The notes under the pieces: model-generated
The model's database searches: none
What the model was told of the DNA's origin: nothing
What the model saw: only the letters and a program-made list of their open reading frames with translations
Source of the DNA: Paucidesulfovibrio sp036541255
GTDB lineage: Bacteria; Desulfobacterota; Desulfovibrionia; Desulfovibrionales; Desulfovibrionaceae
Length of the DNA: 7,069 nucleotides
Assembly: GCA_036541255.1 (NCBI GenBank)
Contig: JAZHDD010000012.1
Coordinates: 1-7,069 of the forward strand
Direction of reading: 5' to 3'
Part shown: positions 4,285 to 7,069 of the stretch, one piece after another
Layout of the letters: each line of letters opens with the position of its first letter
Position numbering within the stretch: the stretch's first letter is position 1
Translations under genes and position numbers: made by a program

Positions 4285-6927
4285 ATGAAAGCTGCTGAAA
4301 TCAGAACACGTTTTCTCGAATATTTCGAAAAGAACGGCCATACCCAGGTCCATTCCTCTCCCCTGGTGCCCAAGGACGACCCGTCCCTGCTGTTCACCAA
4401 CGCAGGCATGGTCCAGTTCAAGAAGACCTTTCTCGGACAGGAAAAGCGCGACTACAAGCGCGCCACCACCTCCCAGAAATGTCTGCGCGTGGGCGGCAAG
4501 CACAACGACCTGGAAAACGTGGGCCGCACAGCCCGCCATCACACGTTTTTCGAAATGCTCGGCAACTTCTCTTTCGGCGACTATTTCAAGGAAGACGCCA
4601 TCCGCTTCTGCTGGCAGTTTCTGACCGAAGAAATGGGCCTGCCCAAAGACAAGCTCTACATCACCATCTACAAAGACGATGACGAGGCCGGAAAGCTCTG
4701 GCAAAAGGTCGCCGGAGTCGCGCCGGAACGCATTTTCCGCCTCGGCGACAAGGACAACTTCTGGTCCATGGGCGACACTGGCCCCTGCGGTCCCTGTTCC
4801 GAGGTGCACATCGACCAGGGCGAAGAGATGCGCTGCGGACCGGATTGCGGCATCGGCAAGTGCGATTGCGACCGCTTCCTGGAAATCTGGAACCTGGTCT
4901 TCATGCAATACGACCAGGCCGAGGACGGCACCCGCACCAACCTGCCCCGCCCGTCCATCGACACGGGCATGGGCCTGGAACGCATCGCCGCGGTCTGCCA
5001 GGGCGTGAAGTCCAACTACGAATCCGATCTGTTCACCCCGATCATCAAATTCACCGCCGACCTCGCCGGAGTCACGTACAAGACCGACGTGGAAACCGAC
5101 ACCGCGCTTCAGGTCATTGCCGACCACAGCCGGGCCATCGCCTTCCTGATCCCGGATCAGGTCCTGCCCTCCAACGAAGGCCGAGGCTACGTGCTGCGCC
5201 GACTGATCCGCCGGGCCTACCGCTTCGGACGCCTCATGGGCATCAAGGAGGCCTTCCTCTACAAGACCGCTGGCAAGGTCGTGGACGACATGGGCCACGC
5301 CTTCCCTGAACTGCTCAAGCACCGCCCCTTCATGGAAAAAGTCGTGCGCGAGGAAGAGGAACGCTTCTCCCAGACCCTGGACAAGGGCCTGGGTATCCTG
5401 GAAGAGGAAATCGCCGCGGTAAAGGCCGCAGGCTCCTCCATCATCTCCGGCGAGACCGCGTTCAAGCTGTATGATACCTTTGGCTTCCCCATCGATATCG
5501 TCAACGACGTGGCCGAAAAACAGGGTCTGACTGTTGACGAGCCCGCTTACAACGCCTGCATGCAGGAGCAGAAGACCCGCGCCAAAAAGGCCTGGAAAGG
5601 CTCCGGCGAAAAGGATGCCTCGGCCCTGTTCGGTTCCCTGCTGGAAAAGAGCGTCTCCTCCAAGTTCACGGGCTATGACCAGCTCGAAGAGGAAACCCGC
5701 GCCAAGGCCCTGCTCGACGAAAAAGGGGCGCGCGTGGAAAAGCTCTCCGCAGGCGAAAACGGCTGGCTGGTCACTGTGGACACGCCTTTCTACGGCGAAT
5801 CCGGCGGCCAAGTGGGCGACGCGGGCCGCGCCGAATCCCTGACCGGCAAGGCCGAGGTCATGGACACGCTCAAGCCCTCTCCGGAACTCACGGTGCTCAA
5901 GATTACCGTGGTCGAAGGCTTCATCGAAGACCGCAAGGACATCCGGCTGCACGTCAACAAGGACACCCGCCTGGGCACGGCCCGCAACCACACGGCCACG
6001 CACCTGCTGCACGCGGCTCTGCGCAAGGTCCTGGGCGACCACGTCAACCAGTCCGGCTCCCTGGTGGCCCCGGATCGGCTGCGCTTCGACTTCACCCACA
6101 TCGCGGCCATGACTCCCGAGGAAATCCGCCGAGTGGAGGACGAGGTCAACCGCGCCGTCCTGGCCAACGAAAAAGTTCTGACAGAGGTCATGAGCAACGA
6201 GGACGCCGTGAAAAAGGGCGCCACGGCGCTCTTTGGCGAAAAATACGGCGACGAAGTGCGCGTGGTCCAGGTTCCGGGCGTGTCCATGGAGCTTTGCGGC
6301 GGCACGCACCTTTCCTATACCGGCCAGACCGGCCCCTTTGTCATCCTTTCCGAATCCGGCATTGCCGCGGGCATCCGCCGCATCGAAGCGGCCACGGGCT
6401 GGAACGCCCTGAACCAGCTCCAGGACGAACGCAGCCAATACCGGCAAGCAGCAGCCATGCTCAAGGCTTCCGCCGGACAGGTGCCGGAGAAGATCCAAGC
6501 CCTCCAGGCCGAAGTCAAGGCCATGCAGAAGGAAATGGAACGGCTCCAGGCCAAGCTGGCCTCGGGCGCGGGACGCGACCTTCTGGGCGAGGCTGAAGAA
6601 GTCAACGGGGTCAAGGTCCTGGCGGTGGAGGTGGAAGCCCCGAACCCCAAGGTCATGCGTGAACAGGTGGACGCCCTGCGCACCAAGCTCGAGTCCGGCG
6701 TCATTGCCCTGGCCGCCAAACAGGACGGAGGCAAGGCCGCACTTATCGTGGCCGTGTCCAAGGATCTGCTGGGCCGCTTCAAGGCGGGCGACCTGATCAA
6801 GCAGGCCGCAGCGGAAATCGGCGGCAGCGGCGGCGGCAGGCCGGACATGGCCCAGGCCGGAGGCACCAGCCCCGAAGGCATCCCCGCAGCACTGGCCAAG
6901 ATCAAGGGCATTGTTGCCGCAGGCTGA
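4285..6927 (+). CDS. alaS: Alanyl-tRNA synthetase
   Basis: Class II synthetase that charges tRNA-Ala with alanine and hydrolyses mischarged Ser- and Gly-tRNA-Ala. At 880 aa it is full length (E. coli about 876). The ATG at 4285 begins MKAAEIRTRFLEYF, the normal N-terminus; a frame opening at 4234 adds 17 unlike residues. The catalytic domain spans about 1-240: SSPLVPKDDPSLLFTNAGM at 24-42, then a motif 2 region RVGGKHNDLENVGRTARHH (68-86) running into FFEMLGNFSFGDYF (88-101), and motif 3 DTGMGLERIA at 226-235. A Cys-rich insert, 184-195 (CGPDCGIGKCDC), could bind zinc. The tRNA-recognition region covers about 245-460. The editing domain has HTATH (569-573) and CGGTH (671-675), the zinc-site residues. 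A coiled-coil-like stretch (about 733-760) leads to the C-Ala domain ending with GGSGGGRPDMAQAGG (846-860). It lies downstream of recA, possibly cotranscribed, and is closed by a strong terminator. Confidence 0.99.
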   Translation: MKAAEIRTRFLEYFEKNGHTQVHSSPLVPKDDPSLLFTNAGMVQFKKTFLGQEKRDYKRATTSQKCLRVGGKHNDLENVGRTARHHTFFEMLGNFSFGDYFKEDAIRFCWQFLTEEMGLPKDKLYITIYKDDDEAGKLWQKVAGVAPERIFRLGDKDNFWSMGDTGPCGPCSEVHIDQGEEMRCGPDCGIGKCDCDRFLEIWNLVFMQYDQAEDGTRTNLPRPSIDTGMGLERIAAVCQGVKSNYESDLFTPIIKFTADLAGVTYKTDVETDTALQVIADHSRAIAFLIPDQVLPSNEGRGYVLRRLIRRAYRFGRLMGIKEAFLYKTAGKVVDDMGHAFPELLKHRPFMEKVVREEEERFSQTLDKGLGILEEEIAAVKAAGSSIISGETAFKLYDTFGFPIDIVNDVAEKQGLTVDEPAYNACMQEQKTRAKKAWKGSGEKDASALFGSLLEKSVSSKFTGYDQLEEETRAKALLDEKGARVEKLSAGENGWLVTVDTPFYGESGGQVGDAGRAESLTGKAEVMDTLKPSPELTVLKITVVEGFIEDRKDIRLHVNKDTRLGTARNHTATHLLHAALRKVLGDHVNQSGSLVAPDRLRFDFTHIAAMTPEEIRRVEDEVNRAVLANEKVLTEVMSNEDAVKKGATALFGEKYGDEVRVVQVPGVSMELCGGTHLSYTGQTGPFVILSESGIAAGIRRIEAATGWNALNQLQDERSQYRQAAAMLKASAGQVPEKIQALQAEVKAMQKEMERLQAKLASGAGRDLLGEAEEVNGVKVLAVEVEAPNPKVMREQVDALRTKLESGVIALAAKQDGGKAALIVAVSKDLLGRFKAGDLIKQAAAEIGGSGGGRPDMAQAGGTSPEGIPAALAKIKGIVAAG

Positions 6928-6951
6928 GACCTGCGCCCCTCACCAAACCAG

Positions 6952-6990
6952 AAACGCCCCGGTCTGTCAGGATCGGGGCGTTTTATATTT
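6952..6990 (+). terminator. Rho-independent terminator of alaS
   Basis: Starting 25 bp after the alaS stop, AAACGCCCCG (6952-6961) pairs with CGGGGCGTTT (6974-6983). The stem extends by a G-T wobble, a T-A and a C-G pair, leaving a 6-nt loop (TGTCAG). The T-rich tract TTTTATATTT (6981-6990) follows directly. On the opposite strand the hairpin is followed only by TTTCTGGTTT, so it is mainly a plus-strand terminator, though it might work weakly both ways. Confidence 0.92.
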
Positions 6991-7069
6991 CAATGACCCA
7001 GGACTGGGGCAGCCCTGCTCAGGCAATCGTACCGGCGCAGACAGCTGCTTCCCTGCCCTGCACCACCGC
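6991..7069. other. Right-hand edge, no gene callable
   Basis: These 79 bases after the terminator are too short to judge. No plus-strand start with a ribosome binding site is seen. On the minus strand two frames are open from the edge and stop inside (near 7020 and 6993), so the 3' end of a convergent gene is possible, but neither peptide is recognisable. Confidence 0.3.

Noticed and set aside
4279..6498. 739-codon minus-strand open frame opposite alaS
   Set aside because: Long antisense frames are common opposite GC-rich genes with strong third-position bias. The peptide shows no motif, and alaS is certain.

Overview
This 7.07 kb, GC-rich window is a piece of ordinary bacterial chromosome. 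It looks like a delta-class sulfate reducer of the Desulfovibrionales type. That placement is an inference from protein character: an AlaS with a Cys-rich insert, a ThiI-like PP-loop protein with an NFACT-R-like tail, recA directly next to alaS, and an HD-GYP protein with a DUF3391-like N-terminus. No RNA genes, insertion sequences, CRISPR arrays or signs of recent transfer were seen. Codon use looks uniform throughout.

Layout. The left half (1-2912) is read on the minus strand. In transcription order it holds a c-di-GMP phosphodiesterase-type HD-GYP protein (2912-1740, GTG start), a ThiI/MnmA-like PP-loop tRNA-thiolation protein with an NFACT-R-like C-terminal domain (1655-603), and the first 186 codons of a CaCA-family cation/Ca2+ exchanger (558 to the window edge). 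The gaps are 84 and 44 bp, so the three may form one transcript. The right half (3106-6927) is read on the plus strand: recA (359 aa) and then alaS (880 aa). The latter ends in a strong rho-independent terminator at 6952-6990. The last 80 bases show no gene that can be called.

Control regions. The 193-bp divergent gap between the HD-GYP gene and recA holds back-to-back candidate promoters whose -35 elements overlap, plus a 20-bp inverted repeat (2957-2976) lying over the -10 of the HD-GYP promoter. The 98-bp recA-alaS gap holds an A/C-rich stretch followed by a long GC-rich hairpin (4216-4255) upstream of the alaS ribosome binding site.

How the genes relate. recA (recombination, SOS trigger) and alaS (tRNA-Ala charging) are housekeeping neighbours; the recX gene that separates them in E. 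coli is absent here. The ThiI-like protein and AlaS both act on tRNA but sit in opposite units. Nothing in the window amounts to a convincing undescribed multi-gene system. The points most worth checking are the shared regulatory region of recA and the HD-GYP gene, the NFACT-R/PP-loop fusion, and the alaS leader hairpin.
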